Source of the DNA: a bacterium
GTDB lineage: Bacteria > Pseudomonadota > Alphaproteobacteria > Sphingomonadales > Sphingomonadaceae
Reading direction: 5' to 3'
Length of the DNA stretch: 64,000 bases
Assembly: GCA_030824575.1 (NCBI GenBank)
Contig: JAVBXL010000020.1
Coordinates: 1 to 64,000, forward strand
Below the pieces are notes generated by a model. That model saw only the letters and a program-made list of their open reading frames with translations, was not told the origin of the DNA and made no database searches. The position numbers and the translations under genes were made by a program. Shown here in pieces: positions 25,383-33,840 of the stretch (position 1 is the first letter of the stretch; the number at the start of each line of letters is the position of its first letter).

Positions 25383-26210
25383 ATGGCGCGCATCCATCTC
25401 CATCTCCTGTCTGACTCCACCGGCGAAACGCTGGAGAATATCGCCAAGGCGGCGATCGGCCTGTTCGAAAATGTCGAGGCGATCCGGCATTTCTGGCCGA
25501 TGGTGCGGTCCGATGTCCATCTCGACCGGATCATGGAGGAGATCAGCGCCAATCCCGGCCTCGTCCTCTTCACCCTGACCAATCACCCCTTGCGCAAGCG
25601 ACTGGAGACGCGCTGCCGCGCGCTCGGCCTGCCCCATGTCGCGGCGCTCGACAGCGTGGCGGACGCCCTGTCCAACATATTGGGGCAGGAAACGCGGACC
25701 CGGCCGGGGCGCAAACATATATTGGACGAAGCCTATTTCGCCCGGATCGAGGCGATCCAGTTCACGATCGCCCATGACGATGGCGTAGGGCATGAAAATT
25801 GGGAGGAGGCCGACATCGTGCTGGCCGGGGTGTCGCGCGCGTCCAAGACGCCGACGTCGATCTATCTCGCCAATCGCGGCTACAAGACCGCCAATATCCC
25901 GCTGGTCCCGGAATCGCCGCCACCGCGCAACCTCTATAGCCTAAAGCATCCCATGGTCGTCGGGCTGACCGTCAGCCCCGAACGGCTGATTCAGATCCGG
26001 CGTAACCGGCTGCTCTCGCTCAACCAGGCGCCCGAAACCGCCTATGTCGACAATGAGAAGGTGCAGGAGGAACTGGCCTTCGCTCGCCGCATGTTCGCCG
26101 ACAATGGATGGCCGGTGATCGACATGACAAGGCGGTCGATCGAGGAGGCGGCCGCGGCGATCATCAACCTGTTCAACGACCGCGAACTGGCCGAAGGCGT
26201 AGAGGCATGA
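25383..26210 (+). CDS. ppsR: Pyruvate, phosphate dikinase / PEP synthase regulatory protein (DUF299)
   Basis: Bifunctional kinase/pyrophosphorylase that switches PPDK or PEP synthase by ADP-dependent phosphorylation and phosphate-dependent dephosphorylation of a threonine. The start is the ATG at 25383 (MARIHLHLLSDSTGETLENIAKA), because the longer track ORF would translate the DnaA boxes. The P-loop-like motif GVSRASKTPTSIYLANRGYKTANIPLVP and the N-terminal SDSTGET are diagnostic for the family. 275 aa. It is the first gene of the origin-proximal operon ppsR-maf-aroE-coaE-dnaQ (4-bp overlap with maf). Confidence 0.93.
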   Translation: MARIHLHLLSDSTGETLENIAKAAIGLFENVEAIRHFWPMVRSDVHLDRIMEEISANPGLVLFTLTNHPLRKRLETRCRALGLPHVAALDSVADALSNILGQETRTRPGRKHILDEAYFARIEAIQFTIAHDDGVGHENWEEADIVLAGVSRASKTPTSIYLANRGYKTANIPLVPESPPPRNLYSLKHPMVVGLTVSPERLIQIRRNRLLSLNQAPETAYVDNEKVQEELAFARRMFADNGWPVIDMTRRSIEEAAAAIINLFNDRELAEGVEA

Positions 26211-26812
26211 TCGTCCTCGCTTCCCAAAGCGCGAGCCGCAAGGCGATGTTGACCGCGGCGCAGGTGCCGTTTGAAACCCTCTCGCCCGGCGTCGATGAGG
26301 AGGCCGCCAAGGAAGCCCTGCGCGCCGACGGACTGGACGCGCGCGCGCTGGCCGATGCGCTGGCGGAGCTGAAGGCGCTCAAAGTGTCGCGCCGGGTGCC
26401 GGGCGCGCTGGTGCTGGGCTGCGACCAAACGCTGAGTATCGGCGATGGCGAGGATCGCGGAGAGATGGTCGACAAGGCGGTCGATCGCGCCGATGCGGCA
26501 CGGATATTGAAGCTGTTGTCCGGCCGGGTGCATCATCTTCATAGCGCGGCGGTGATCGTGCTGAACGGCGAGCCGATCTGGCGCCATGTCGAACGGGTGC
26601 GGATGACGGTGCGGCCCTTGTCCGACACCTTCATCGCTTCCTATCTCGATGCGGACTGGGACAACCTTCGCTGGTGCGTGGGCTGCTACCGGATCGAGGG
26701 GCCGGGCGCGCAATTGTTCAGCAAGGTCGAGGGCAGTCAATTCGCGATTCAGGGGCTGCCGTTGCTGCCGCTGCTTGACTTTCTGCGCGTGCGCGGCGTT
26801 TTGGCGGCATGA
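26207..26812 (+). CDS. maf: Maf family nucleotide pyrophosphatase
   Basis: House-cleaning nucleotide pyrophosphatase of the Maf/HAM1 fold. N-terminal VLASQSASRKAML is the usual Maf opening (ASxSxxR), with LVLGCDQTLSIGD and the late GCYRIEGPGAQLFSKVEGSQFAIQGLPLLPLL region. The family acts on dTTP/UTP or 7-methyl-GTP; which applies here cannot be told from motifs alone. The track start at 26108 lies inside ppsR; the ATG at 26207 overlaps the ppsR stop (ATGA). 201 aa. It overlaps aroE by 4 bp. Confidence 0.9.
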   Translation: MIVLASQSASRKAMLTAAQVPFETLSPGVDEEAAKEALRADGLDARALADALAELKALKVSRRVPGALVLGCDQTLSIGDGEDRGEMVDKAVDRADAARILKLLSGRVHHLHSAAVIVLNGEPIWRHVERVRMTVRPLSDTFIASYLDADWDNLRWCVGCYRIEGPGAQLFSKVEGSQFAIQGLPLLPLLDFLRVRGVLAA

Positions 26813-27633
26813 GCGACGCCCTCCCCTATGCCGAAGTGATCGGTGATCCGATCGACCACAGCAAATCGCCCCTGATCCACAATTTCTGGCTGAACGCGCT
26901 GGATATCGAGGCGGAATATAAGAAAACCCATGTGACCCCGCAGGGGCTGGCCGCCTATTTCCTGATGCGGCGGAGCGATCCCGACTGGCTGGGCTGCAAT
27001 GTCACCATTCCGCACAAGATCGCGGTGATGGACTATGTTGACGATCCGGGCGGCGTGCGCGAGCGGATTGGTGCGGTCAACACCATCGCCAGCGAAACCG
27101 GCGGGCCGCTGATCGGCACCAATACCGATGCGGGCGGCTTCCTTCAGCCGCTGCTGCGCGACAAGTGGAAGGGGCAGAGCGCGGTGATCGTCGGATCGGG
27201 CGGCGCGGCGCGCGCCATCCTGTTCGCGCTGTCCAGCCTGGGCGTGCCCGACATCACCATCATGGCGCGCGACGTGGCCAAGGCGCAGGCGCTGCTGAGC
27301 CGCAGCGGCACGCCCGGCCGGGCGATCGGGCTGGGTGCCGCGCTGCCGGCCGCCGACCTGCTGGTCAATTCGACATCGCTCGGCATGATCGGCCAGCCGG
27401 TGCTGGACCTGGACCTTGCCCCGTTGGCGGAGGGTGCGACCGTCTATGACATCGTCTATGCGCCGCTGGACACCGGACTGCTCAAGGCTGCGAAGGCGCG
27501 GGGCCTCAAGACGCTCGATGGCCTGGAAATGCTGATCGGCCAGGCGGCGCTGGCGTTCGACATTTTCTTCGATGCGCAGGCGCCCCGCGACCTGGACGCG
27601 GAATTGCGCGCGCTGCTGCTCGCGGGGGACTGA
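26809..27633 (+). CDS. aroE: Shikimate dehydrogenase
   Basis: NADPH-dependent reduction of 3-dehydroshikimate to shikimate in the aromatic amino acid pathway. The substrate-binding motif VIGDPIDHSKSPLIHN, the catalytic NVTIPHKIAVM (Lys), the NTDAGGFLQPL segment and the Rossmann motif VIVGSGGAARAILFAL are all present, plus the C-terminal DGLEMLIGQAALAFDIFF. 274 aa, normal. It is coupled to maf (4 bp overlap) and coaE (TGATG). Confidence 0.96.
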   Translation: MSDALPYAEVIGDPIDHSKSPLIHNFWLNALDIEAEYKKTHVTPQGLAAYFLMRRSDPDWLGCNVTIPHKIAVMDYVDDPGGVRERIGAVNTIASETGGPLIGTNTDAGGFLQPLLRDKWKGQSAVIVGSGGAARAILFALSSLGVPDITIMARDVAKAQALLSRSGTPGRAIGLGAALPAADLLVNSTSLGMIGQPVLDLDLAPLAEGATVYDIVYAPLDTGLLKAAKARGLKTLDGLEMLIGQAALAFDIFFDAQAPRDLDAELRALLLAGD

Positions 27634-28226
27634 TGAAAGTCTATGGCCTGACCGGATCGATCGGGATGGGCAAGTCGGCGGTCGCGGCGATGCTGCGGCG
27701 CGAAGGCGTGCCGTTGTTCGATGCCGATGCCCAGGTTCATCTGTTACAGGGACCGGACGGCGCGCTGCTGCCGGCGATCGAGGCGCGCTTTCCCGGCACC
27801 ACCGGGCCGAAAGGCGTGGACCGGGCCAAGCTCGGCGCAGCGGTGTTCGGCCATCCCCAGGAACGCCGGGCGCTGGAGGCGATCGTCCATCCCGCGGTGC
27901 AGGATGCGCGGCGGATGTTCCTGCGCAGGCACCGATCGCGGAAATTCGTCGTCCTCGACATCCCGCTCTTGTTCGAAACCCATGGCCACAGGCGACTGGA
28001 CGGGGTCATCGTCGTGACCGCGCCAGCATGGCAACAGCGCAAGCGCGTGCTGGCGCGACCCGGCATGACGGCGACGAAATTCCGCCAGATCGTCCATCTG
28101 CAAACCCCCGATGCGGAAAAGCGGCGACGGGGCGACTATATCATCCACACCGGCACAACCTTTGCCGATACGCGTGCGCAGGTGCGCCGTCTGGTCGCTT
28201 GCCTTGGCGCGCAGACAGGTCGATAA
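27633..28226 (+). CDS. coaE: Dephospho-CoA kinase
   Basis: Last step of CoA synthesis: phosphorylates the 3'-OH of dephospho-CoA. The P-loop GLTGSIGMGKSAVAAML opens the protein, followed by PLFDADAQVH (the Asp that activates the 3'-OH) and the lid-like region with VVLDIPLLFET. 197 aa, typical. The start ATG shares a base with the aroE stop. It works in the same pathway as panC on the other side of the origin. Confidence 0.95.
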   Translation: MKVYGLTGSIGMGKSAVAAMLRREGVPLFDADAQVHLLQGPDGALLPAIEARFPGTTGPKGVDRAKLGAAVFGHPQERRALEAIVHPAVQDARRMFLRRHRSRKFVVLDIPLLFETHGHRRLDGVIVVTAPAWQQRKRVLARPGMTATKFRQIVHLQTPDAEKRRRGDYIIHTGTTFADTRAQVRRLVACLGAQTGR

Positions 28227-28259
28227 GGGTTGGCCCACAGAGTCGAAACGAAGAGGGCG

Positions 28260-28952
28260 ATGCGCGAGATCATTTTCGATACCGAAACGACAGGATTCGA
28301 TCCGGCATCCGGCGACAGGATGGTCGAGATCGGCTGCATCGAACTGATCAACCGGGTGCCATCCGGTCGCACCTTCCACGCTTATTATAATCCGCAGCGT
28401 GACATGCCCGCCGCCGCTGAAGCGGTGCATGGCCTGTCGACTCATTTCCTGTCGGACAAGCCGTTATTTCATACCGGCGCGGCCGACCTGCTCGCCTTTC
28501 TGGAGGACAGCCCGCTGGTCGCGCATAATGCGCGGTTCGACTTCGGATTCCTCAATCATGAATTGCGGCGGTGCGGCCATCCCAACGTGTCGCTGGACCG
28601 GATGATCGACACGGTGGCGATCGCCCGCACGCTGCATCCTGGTGCCAAGCACAGCCTGGACGCGCTCTGCACCCGATACGGCATCGATCGCAGCCATCGC
28701 GTCAAACATGGCGCGCTGCTCGACGCCGAATTGCTGGCGCAGCTTTATATCGAACTGACCGGCGGCCGTCAGATCGGCCTGGGTCTGGCACAGGAGGAGG
28801 ATAAAGAGATCGTCGGGGTGGAACTGTCGGCTGGCGCCGTGGTTCGCCCTGTTCGTCCTGCGCGCATCTTCACAGCCAGCGCGCAGGAGTTGGAGCGGCA
28901 TGGCGCGTTCATCGCGACGCTCACCAAGCCGCTCTGGCTGGAGGAGGCATGA
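28260..28952 (+). CDS. dnaQ: DNA polymerase III epsilon subunit (3'-5' proofreading exonuclease)
   Basis: Proofreading subunit of the replicative polymerase. The DEDDh exonuclease motifs are visible: ExoI IIFDTETTGFDPASGDR, ExoII VAHNARFDFGFLNHE and ExoIII SHRVKHGALLDAELLAQLY (His and Asp). The ATG at 28260 (MREIIFDTETTG) is preferred to the track start at 28230. 230 aa. The C-terminal part (about residues 180-230) is variable and would hold the polymerase-contacting segment. It closes the origin-proximal gene block; hpf follows after 86 bp. Confidence 0.94.
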   Translation: MREIIFDTETTGFDPASGDRMVEIGCIELINRVPSGRTFHAYYNPQRDMPAAAEAVHGLSTHFLSDKPLFHTGAADLLAFLEDSPLVAHNARFDFGFLNHELRRCGHPNVSLDRMIDTVAIARTLHPGAKHSLDALCTRYGIDRSHRVKHGALLDAELLAQLYIELTGGRQIGLGLAQEEDKEIVGVELSAGAVVRPVRPARIFTASAQELERHGAFIATLTKPLWLEEA

Positions 28953-29038
28953 GACAAGCCGGTCGTTGACCGGTCCCCATGGCTCCAGACCAACCGGGCC
29001 GTCGTCCTGGCGATCCGGCAAGAACAAGGAGAAGATAT

Positions 29039-29635
29039 ATGGACATTCGCATTTCCGGGCATCAGGTCGAGACGGGTGAGGCGCTCAAGAGCCATGTCAC
29101 CGACCGTTTGGAGGCCATGGCCGAGAAATATTTCTCCCGCACGATTTCCGCTCAGGTGACTTTTCGCAAGGCACCGCATGGCGCGTTCCACTGCGATATC
29201 GTGTGCCATGTGATGACCGGCCTGATCCTGAAGGGGGCCGGCGAAGCGCAGGAGGCGCATCCATCCTTCGATCAGGCGTCCGAACGGATCGAAAAGCAGC
29301 TGCGCCGCTATATGCGCCGCCTCAAGGACCGCAGCAGCCAGGCGGCCGCCGCAGAAGCGCAGCGGACGAACGGCTATAGCGTCGATGATATCGACGGTGC
29401 TGGCTACACCATCTTCGCCAGCAACCAGGAGGATGAGGAAGAGGCCGCTGACGCCCCGCTGATCGTCGCGGAAACCCGTGTTGACATTCCAGAAGCCAGC
29501 GTGTCGGACGCGGTGATGATGCTGGACTTGCGCAATACCAATGCGCTGTTGTTTCTCAACGCCGGCACATCGGCCTATAATATGGTCTATCGTCGGCATG
29601 ACGGCACCATTGGTTGGGTAGAACCCCGTGGCTGA
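29039..29635 (+). CDS. hpf: Ribosome hibernation-promoting factor, long form
   Basis: Binds the decoding region of 70S ribosomes and pairs them into inactive 100S dimers in stationary phase. The N-terminal S30AE domain (MDIRISGHQVETGEALKSHVTDRLEAMAEKYF) is followed by a linker and the C-terminal dimerisation domain (ADAPLIVAETRVDIPEASVSDAVMMLDLRNTNALLFLNAGTSAYNMVYRRHDGTIGWVEPR), so this is the long form (198 aa). The start is the ATG at 29039, preceded by AAGGAGA. A strong hairpin lies downstream. ptsN follows, as in the rpoN-hpf-ptsN clusters of other bacteria, but rpoN is not visible here. Confidence 0.95.
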   Translation: MDIRISGHQVETGEALKSHVTDRLEAMAEKYFSRTISAQVTFRKAPHGAFHCDIVCHVMTGLILKGAGEAQEAHPSFDQASERIEKQLRRYMRRLKDRSSQAAAAEAQRTNGYSVDDIDGAGYTIFASNQEDEEEAADAPLIVAETRVDIPEASVSDAVMMLDLRNTNALLFLNAGTSAYNMVYRRHDGTIGWVEPRG

Positions 29636-29678
29636 TGCCACGGGTGGTGGTTGGGTCGATCCACGCGGTTGATCCTGC

Positions 29679-29738
29679 GCCCGGCCCCGGCCGCCTGTTG
29701 ACCTGATGGTGCGGGCGGCTTATGGGGCCGGGCTTTCA
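29679..29738 (+). terminator. Hairpin downstream of hpf
   Basis: GCCCGGCCCC (29679-29688) pairs with GGGGCCGGGC (29724-29733), with an inner GGCCGCC/GGGCGGC stem. A short T-rich tail (TTTCATT) follows. Probably a terminator or attenuator between hpf and ptsN. Confidence 0.55.
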
Positions 29739-29794
29739 TTGTCCGAGGAAAGCGCGAAGACTGTGCCGCGCGGCTCGGCCGTTTCGGATTGACC

Positions 29795-30262
29795 ATGGTT
29801 CATTTCAACGACATCGTTTCGGCCGAAGCGCTCGCCACGGGCCTTTCGGCCAACGGCAAGAAGCAATTATTCCAGAAGATCGCCGCGCTGGCCGCCTGCG
29901 CCTATGATCTGGACGCCGACGAGGTCGGTGACGCCTTGTTCGAACGGGAGCGGCTGGGATCGACCGGCTTTGGCGGCGGCGTCGCCATTCCCCATGCCAA
30001 GATTGCGGGCCTGTCGAAAATGTGCGGCGTGGTCGTGCTGCTCGACCCGGCGGTGCCGTTCGACGCGGTGGACGACGCGCCGGTGGACGTCGTCTTCGCC
30101 CTGCTGTCGCCGGTGGATAGCGGCGCGGAGCATTTGAAGACGCTGGCGCGGGTATCGCGTTATCTGCGCGATGAGGGCCAGGTCACCCGGCTGCGCGGCG
30201 CACAGTCGACCGGGGCGCTCCACGCGCTGCTGGCGGGCGGCGAGGCGCGTGACGCTGCCTGA
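29795..30262 (+). CDS. ptsN: PTS IIA-like nitrogen-regulatory protein (EIIA-Ntr)
   Basis: Phosphorylatable output protein of the nitrogen PTS (EI-Ntr/NPr/EIIA-Ntr), which adjusts potassium transport, stringent response and other functions by protein contacts. The active-site His lies in GGGVAIPHAKIAGLSKM, the EIIA signature. The track start is a TTG at 29789; I prefer the ATG at 29795 (MVHFNDIVSAEALATG). 155 aa. It overlaps the downstream thioesterase gene by 14 bp. Confidence 0.92.
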   Translation: MVHFNDIVSAEALATGLSANGKKQLFQKIAALAACAYDLDADEVGDALFERERLGSTGFGGGVAIPHAKIAGLSKMCGVVVLLDPAVPFDAVDDAPVDVVFALLSPVDSGAEHLKTLARVSRYLRDEGQVTRLRGAQSTGALHALLAGGEARDAA

Positions 30263-30725
30263 AACGACGCCCGGTGCCGGCGCGAGCGGCGAAACCGCGC
30301 ATTTCCGCGCGCTGGAGAATCTCTACCGCTCCGCGCCGATCAATCGGCTGTTCCGGTCCGACCTGACGATCAGTGAACCGGGCCGGTCGGTGATCGACTT
30401 CGATGTCGATGAAAGCCAGTTCCACGCCGCGGGCGCGGTGCATGGCACGGTCTATTTCAAGATGCTGGACGATGCGGCCTTCTATGCCGCCAACAGCCTG
30501 GTCAGCGATCGCTTCCTGCTGACCACCGCCTTCAACCTGCTCTTCACCCGGCCGATCGCGCCGGGCCGGATTCGCGCCGAGGGCCGCTGGATCAGCGGCA
30601 AGCGACGGGTCTATGTCGCCGAAGCGAGCCTGATCGATGCGGACGGCGAAGAGGTTGGGCGTGGCACCGGCACTTTCATGCGATCGCAATTTCCGCTCTC
30701 TTCGCTGCCTGGCTATGGCGCCTGA
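30249..30725 (+). CDS. PaaI/hotdog-fold thioesterase family protein
   Basis: 158 aa starting at a GTG at 30249 (MTLPETTPGAG), since ATG/GTG codons of the longer track ORF lie inside ptsN. The hotdog fold pattern is clear: VIDFDVDESQFHAAGAVHGTVYFKMLDDAAFYAANSL includes the H-G-G/T element and catalytic Asp region of PaaI-type thioesterases. It likely hydrolyses an acyl-CoA; substrate unknown. It sits in a compact run ptsN-thioesterase-DUF1491 with overlaps on both sides. Confidence 0.8.
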   Translation: MTLPETTPGAGASGETAHFRALENLYRSAPINRLFRSDLTISEPGRSVIDFDVDESQFHAAGAVHGTVYFKMLDDAAFYAANSLVSDRFLLTTAFNLLFTRPIAPGRIRAEGRWISGKRRVYVAEASLIDADGEEVGRGTGTFMRSQFPLSSLPGYGA

Positions 30726-31062
30726 GGCCCGGCTCACCAGCGCGATGCTGGTGGGCGCGTTGCGGCGGCGGGTCGCGGCTGCTGGCGGTTTCGCCACGAT
30801 CCTGGTCAAGGGCGACGAGATCAGCGGCGTGATTCTGGTCCAGGCGCTTGAAAAAGGACGCGGATCGGGTCTTTTCGAACGGGTGTCGAACTTTGCTGGG
30901 GGTCATGCGTTAATGCGCTGTGGTCCTTCGGTCGAAGAGGGGCCGGAGGCGCTTGCTCACTATGTAGCGCGCCGGCGCAAGTCGGACCCCGACCTGTGGA
31001 TAATCGAACTCGACATCGCGGAAGCGGAACGGTTTGCCGTGGAAACACTCTGCGATCGTTGA
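30715..31062 (+). CDS. DUF1491 family protein
   Basis: 115 aa, recognised by ARLTSAMLVGALRRRVAAAGGFATILVKGDEISGVILVQ and the C-terminal DPDLWIIELDIAEAERFAVETL, which are typical of DUF1491, a small family of unknown function largely confined to Alphaproteobacteria. The ATG at 30715 (MAPEARLTS) overlaps the thioesterase gene by 11 bp. No signal peptide or membrane helix. Confidence 0.85.
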   Translation: MAPEARLTSAMLVGALRRRVAAAGGFATILVKGDEISGVILVQALEKGRGSGLFERVSNFAGGHALMRCGPSVEEGPEALAHYVARRRKSDPDLWIIELDIAEAERFAVETLCDR

Positions 31063-31230
31063 CTCATCGCAATGGTTTCGGCACAGGCCCCCCACGCCAA
31101 CGCGCAGGTTGCCGAATTCGCCCATTGGGGGGCGGGGCCGGTAAACACGCAGACGGGGGGCGGCCGAACGTCATAGAATATGCGTTGAAAACGACGTTTC
31201 TGGCCAATAACCGCATGTTTTTGAGTAATA

Positions 31231-31896
31231 ATGAGTTTTCGTCTGAAAGCTGCCATCGCCGCAGCCTTTGCCCTGTCCGCCGCTGCTGCGGTCACGGCGT
31301 CCGACATGTCGATCGCGGGCGAATCGATCGCCACGGCCACCTCTCTCCCCCAGACGTTTCCGCAAACGTCGCCGACTGGCGCGCAATCCGCCGTCATTTT
31401 CGCCGCGCCGCGTGAAATTACGCAGCCGCTGGCATCGGCTACAAAAGCCGACCCCGATTTTTCTGATGTATCCGACGCGCAGGCAACCAGCCTCGCTGCT
31501 CTGGTCGACGCCCAAGGCGCGCCTGAGGAGCTGGACGGCGACATGCATTGCCTCGCCGGTGCGGTCTATTTCGAATCCAAGGGTGAAAGCCTGGAAGGCC
31601 AGTTGGCCGTCGCGCGCGTCATCATCAACCGCGCCAGGTCTGGCCGTTTCGCCGACAGCCTGTGCGGCGTCGTCTATCAGCCCAGCCAGTTCAGCTTCGT
31701 GCGCGGCCACTCGATCCCGGCCGTGCGCGCCGACAGCCGTAGCTGGCGCGAAGCCGTCGCCATCGCCCAGATCGCGATGAACGACAGCTGGGACAGCCGG
31801 GCGGAAGGCGCGCTCTTCTTCCACGCCCGCCGCGTATCGCCGGGCTGGGGCAAGGCCAAGCTGGCGATGATCGACAATCACATCTTCTATCGTTGA
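31231..31896 (+). CDS. SleB-like cell-wall hydrolase
   Basis: 221 aa secreted protein: signal peptide MSFRLKAAIAAAFALSAAAAVTAS, a ~75-residue low-complexity linker, then a Hydrolase_2/SleB domain with MHCLAGAVYFESKGESLEGQLAVARVIINRA (catalytic Glu in YFESKGE), CGVVYQPSQFSFV and ALFFHARRVSPGW. The family cleaves the glycan strand of peptidoglycan (lytic transglycosylase type in SleB). Monocistronic: 168 bp upstream gap and a strong terminator just downstream. Confidence 0.9.
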   Translation: MSFRLKAAIAAAFALSAAAAVTASDMSIAGESIATATSLPQTFPQTSPTGAQSAVIFAAPREITQPLASATKADPDFSDVSDAQATSLAALVDAQGAPEELDGDMHCLAGAVYFESKGESLEGQLAVARVIINRARSGRFADSLCGVVYQPSQFSFVRGHSIPAVRADSRSWREAVAIAQIAMNDSWDSRAEGALFFHARRVSPGWGKAKLAMIDNHIFYR

Positions 31897-31941
31897 GGTC
31901 GGGCGCGGGGAACGCGCCGGTTCGCTTTGGCGAGACTTTCA

Positions 31942-31972
31942 GGCCGATTCGGTTCATCCGAATCGGCCTTTT
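31942..31972 (+). terminator. Rho-independent terminator after the SleB-like gene
   Basis: Perfect 11-bp stem GGCCGATTCGG/CCGAATCGGCC with a TTCAT loop, followed by TTTT. It lies 46 bp after the stop codon. Confidence 0.88.
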
Positions 31973-32004
31973 CATGTGTTCCTGTCTTGTTCTAAGGTGA
32001 CAGG

Positions 32005-32499
32005 ATGAGTAGCGCCCCTATCGATACCTGTTCGCCGCTGACCGACGGCACCGCTTTGGCGGTGGCGCGGGGCACGCTGCGCCTGTTCTTCCGCCACGAC
32101 ATGAGCGGGATATTGGAAGTGCCGCTGCCCAATGGACGCCGCGCCGACATCATGGCGATCGACGGTGCCGGGCGGCTGACCATCGTGGAGATCAAGTGCA
32201 GCCGGGCGGATTTGCTGGGCGACATGAAATGGCCCGACTATTTCGATTATTGCGACCGCTTCTTCTGGGCGGTGCCGGCGGGATTCGACCTTGCCCCGTT
32301 CGAGAGCGAAGCGTTGTGGCCGACGCGCACCGGGTTGATCGTCGCGGACCAATATGACGCCGAACTGGTGCGCCCGGCCCCGGTGGAGCCGCTGGCGGCG
32401 GCGCGGCGCAAGGCAGAGACGCTCCGCTTCGCCCGGCGCGCCGCCCGGCGGTTGACGGCGCTCAGCGACCCGGACCATGTTACGGAACTGGGCTGGTAA
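32005..32499 (+). CDS. mmcB: MmcB family DNA repair protein
   Basis: 164 aa with the PD-(D/E)XK-like nuclease core of MmcB: RADIMAIDGAGRLTIVEIKCSRADLLGDMKWPDYFDYCDRFFWAVPAGF (Asp, then E-x-K). In Caulobacter the LexA-regulated mmcB product repairs mitomycin-C-type damage. The N-terminus (DGTALAVARGTLRLFF) and C-terminal RRAARRLTAL also fit. I do not see a clear LexA box in the 30 bp upstream. It ends convergently with the ankyrin gene, 18 bp apart. Confidence 0.9.
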   Translation: MSSAPIDTCSPLTDGTALAVARGTLRLFFRHDMSGILEVPLPNGRRADIMAIDGAGRLTIVEIKCSRADLLGDMKWPDYFDYCDRFFWAVPAGFDLAPFESEALWPTRTGLIVADQYDAELVRPAPVEPLAAARRKAETLRFARRAARRLTALSDPDHVTELGW

Positions 32500-32517
32500 G
32501 TCGTCAAGCAGCGTTGA

Positions 32518-33129
32518 TTAAAACACCGGTCCCTGCACCGGCCCCTTGGGCGCGGCGGCGGGTTTGGCGGCGTCGAGCGCTTCGGTGAGGCCCGGCGTGC
32601 GGCCGTCGCGCTTGGCATAGTCGCGGGCGGACATACCGGCCATGGTATCGCGCTTTTCCGGGTTCGCGCCCTGCGCCACCAGCAGGCGGACCAGACCGAC
32701 GTCGCGCAGCTGCACGGCGCGGATTAGCGGAGTTTCACCGCTGTCGTTCACCTTGTCGACCTGCGCCTTGTAAGCGAGCAGCGTGCGCGCGCCTTCCTCG
32801 AACCGGCCCTGCACCGCATCCATCAGCGGGGTGTTGCCGTCATTGTCGGTCAGGTTCGGATTGGCGCCCTTGGCCAGCAGGAAGGTCAGCCAGGTCGCAT
32901 CGCGCCGGGCAACGATGATATGCAGCGCATTTTCGCCGGTGGACACGTCGCGGCTGTTGATGACGGTGGAGCCGGGCTTCTGGATCAGGTCGGTGACCTT
33001 CTCCCCATCCTTGTCCTTCACCGCCTTCAGGAAGTTGTAACTGTCGGAAAATTGCGCCTGTGCGGGGCCAGGGACCAGCAGCGCCAGCGCCATCGAACCC
33101 AGCAATGTGGAAATCAGCTTCGTCTTCAT
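32518..33129 (-). CDS. Secreted ankyrin-repeat protein
   Basis: 203 aa from the ATG at 33129 (MKTKLISTLLGSMALALLVPGPAQAQ), a convincing signal peptide with cleavage after AQA; upstream ATGs at 33147 and 33183 would put extra charged residues in front. About four ankyrin repeats follow (TGENALHIIVARRDATWLTFLLAKGANPNLTDNDGNTPLMDAVQ..., DSGETPLIRAVQLRDVGLVRLLVAQGANPEKRD). The C-terminus is Pro/Ala rich. Ankyrin proteins bind partners; a periplasmic role is likely but the partner is unknown. Divergent from the Sco1 gene, 57 bp apart. Confidence 0.88.
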   Translation of the reverse strand: MKTKLISTLLGSMALALLVPGPAQAQFSDSYNFLKAVKDKDGEKVTDLIQKPGSTVINSRDVSTGENALHIIVARRDATWLTFLLAKGANPNLTDNDGNTPLMDAVQGRFEEGARTLLAYKAQVDKVNDSGETPLIRAVQLRDVGLVRLLVAQGANPEKRDTMAGMSARDYAKRDGRTPGLTEALDAAKPAAAPKGPVQGPVF

Positions 33130-33186
33130 CTTGGCGCCCCGTTGCATTTGCAAATCGCGTCCTAGCAGGGCATGGCTGGCCATGCC

Positions 33187-33840
33187 ATGAACAAAGACGC
33201 CGCGCGCTCCATCCTGCCTTCCATTGCCCTGCCCTTCCTCGCGTTGCTGGCTGCCTGCAATATGGGGGCGGGCGGGAACGCATCAAGCGGCGACAGCGAA
33301 CAGGGCGAATTGATCGGCGCGCGGATCGGCGCGCCCTTCACCCTGACCAATCAGGACGGCAAGCCGACCCGGTGGGATGATTATAAGGGCCAGTATCGGC
33401 TGGTCTATTTCGGCTACACCTATTGCCCGGACGTCTGCCCGGTCGACCTGCAACGGATCATGCAGGGCTTTGCCCAGTTCGAGAAGGCCAAGCCGGCGCT
33501 GGCCGCCAAGGTGCAGCCGATGCTGATCAGCGTCGATCCGCAGCGTGATACGCCCGCTGTGCTGAAATCCTATGTCGCCGCCTTCCACCCGCGGCTGATC
33601 GGCCTCACTGGCACGAAGGACCAGATCGCCAAGGTCGCCAAGGATTTCGTGGTGATCTACAATCCCGAAAAGTCTGATGGCGCGACCGATTATATGGTCA
33701 GCCACAGCCGCACGCCCTATCTGTTCGACGGCGAGGGCAAGCCGGTGGCGCTGGTGCCGGTGGACGATCCCGCCACAGCGGACGTGGACGAAGGCGCGCC
33801 GGACAAGGTGCTGGCGTTCCTGGAAAAATGGGTCAAGTGA
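33187..33840 (+). CDS. SCO1/SenC/PrrC family copper-binding lipoprotein
   Basis: Thioredoxin-fold copper chaperone for assembly of the CuA centre of cytochrome c oxidase. The lipoprotein signal ends in LALLAACNMG (lipidated Cys). The metal-binding Cys pair is in YFGYTYCPDVCPVDL and the conserved His in DYMVSHSRTPYLFD. 217 aa from the ATG at 33187 (MNKDAARSILPS). No other oxidase-assembly gene is visible nearby. It overlaps the YcgN gene by 13 bp. Confidence 0.93.
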   Translation: MNKDAARSILPSIALPFLALLAACNMGAGGNASSGDSEQGELIGARIGAPFTLTNQDGKPTRWDDYKGQYRLVYFGYTYCPDVCPVDLQRIMQGFAQFEKAKPALAAKVQPMLISVDPQRDTPAVLKSYVAAFHPRLIGLTGTKDQIAKVAKDFVVIYNPEKSDGATDYMVSHSRTPYLFDGEGKPVALVPVDDPATADVDEGAPDKVLAFLEKWVK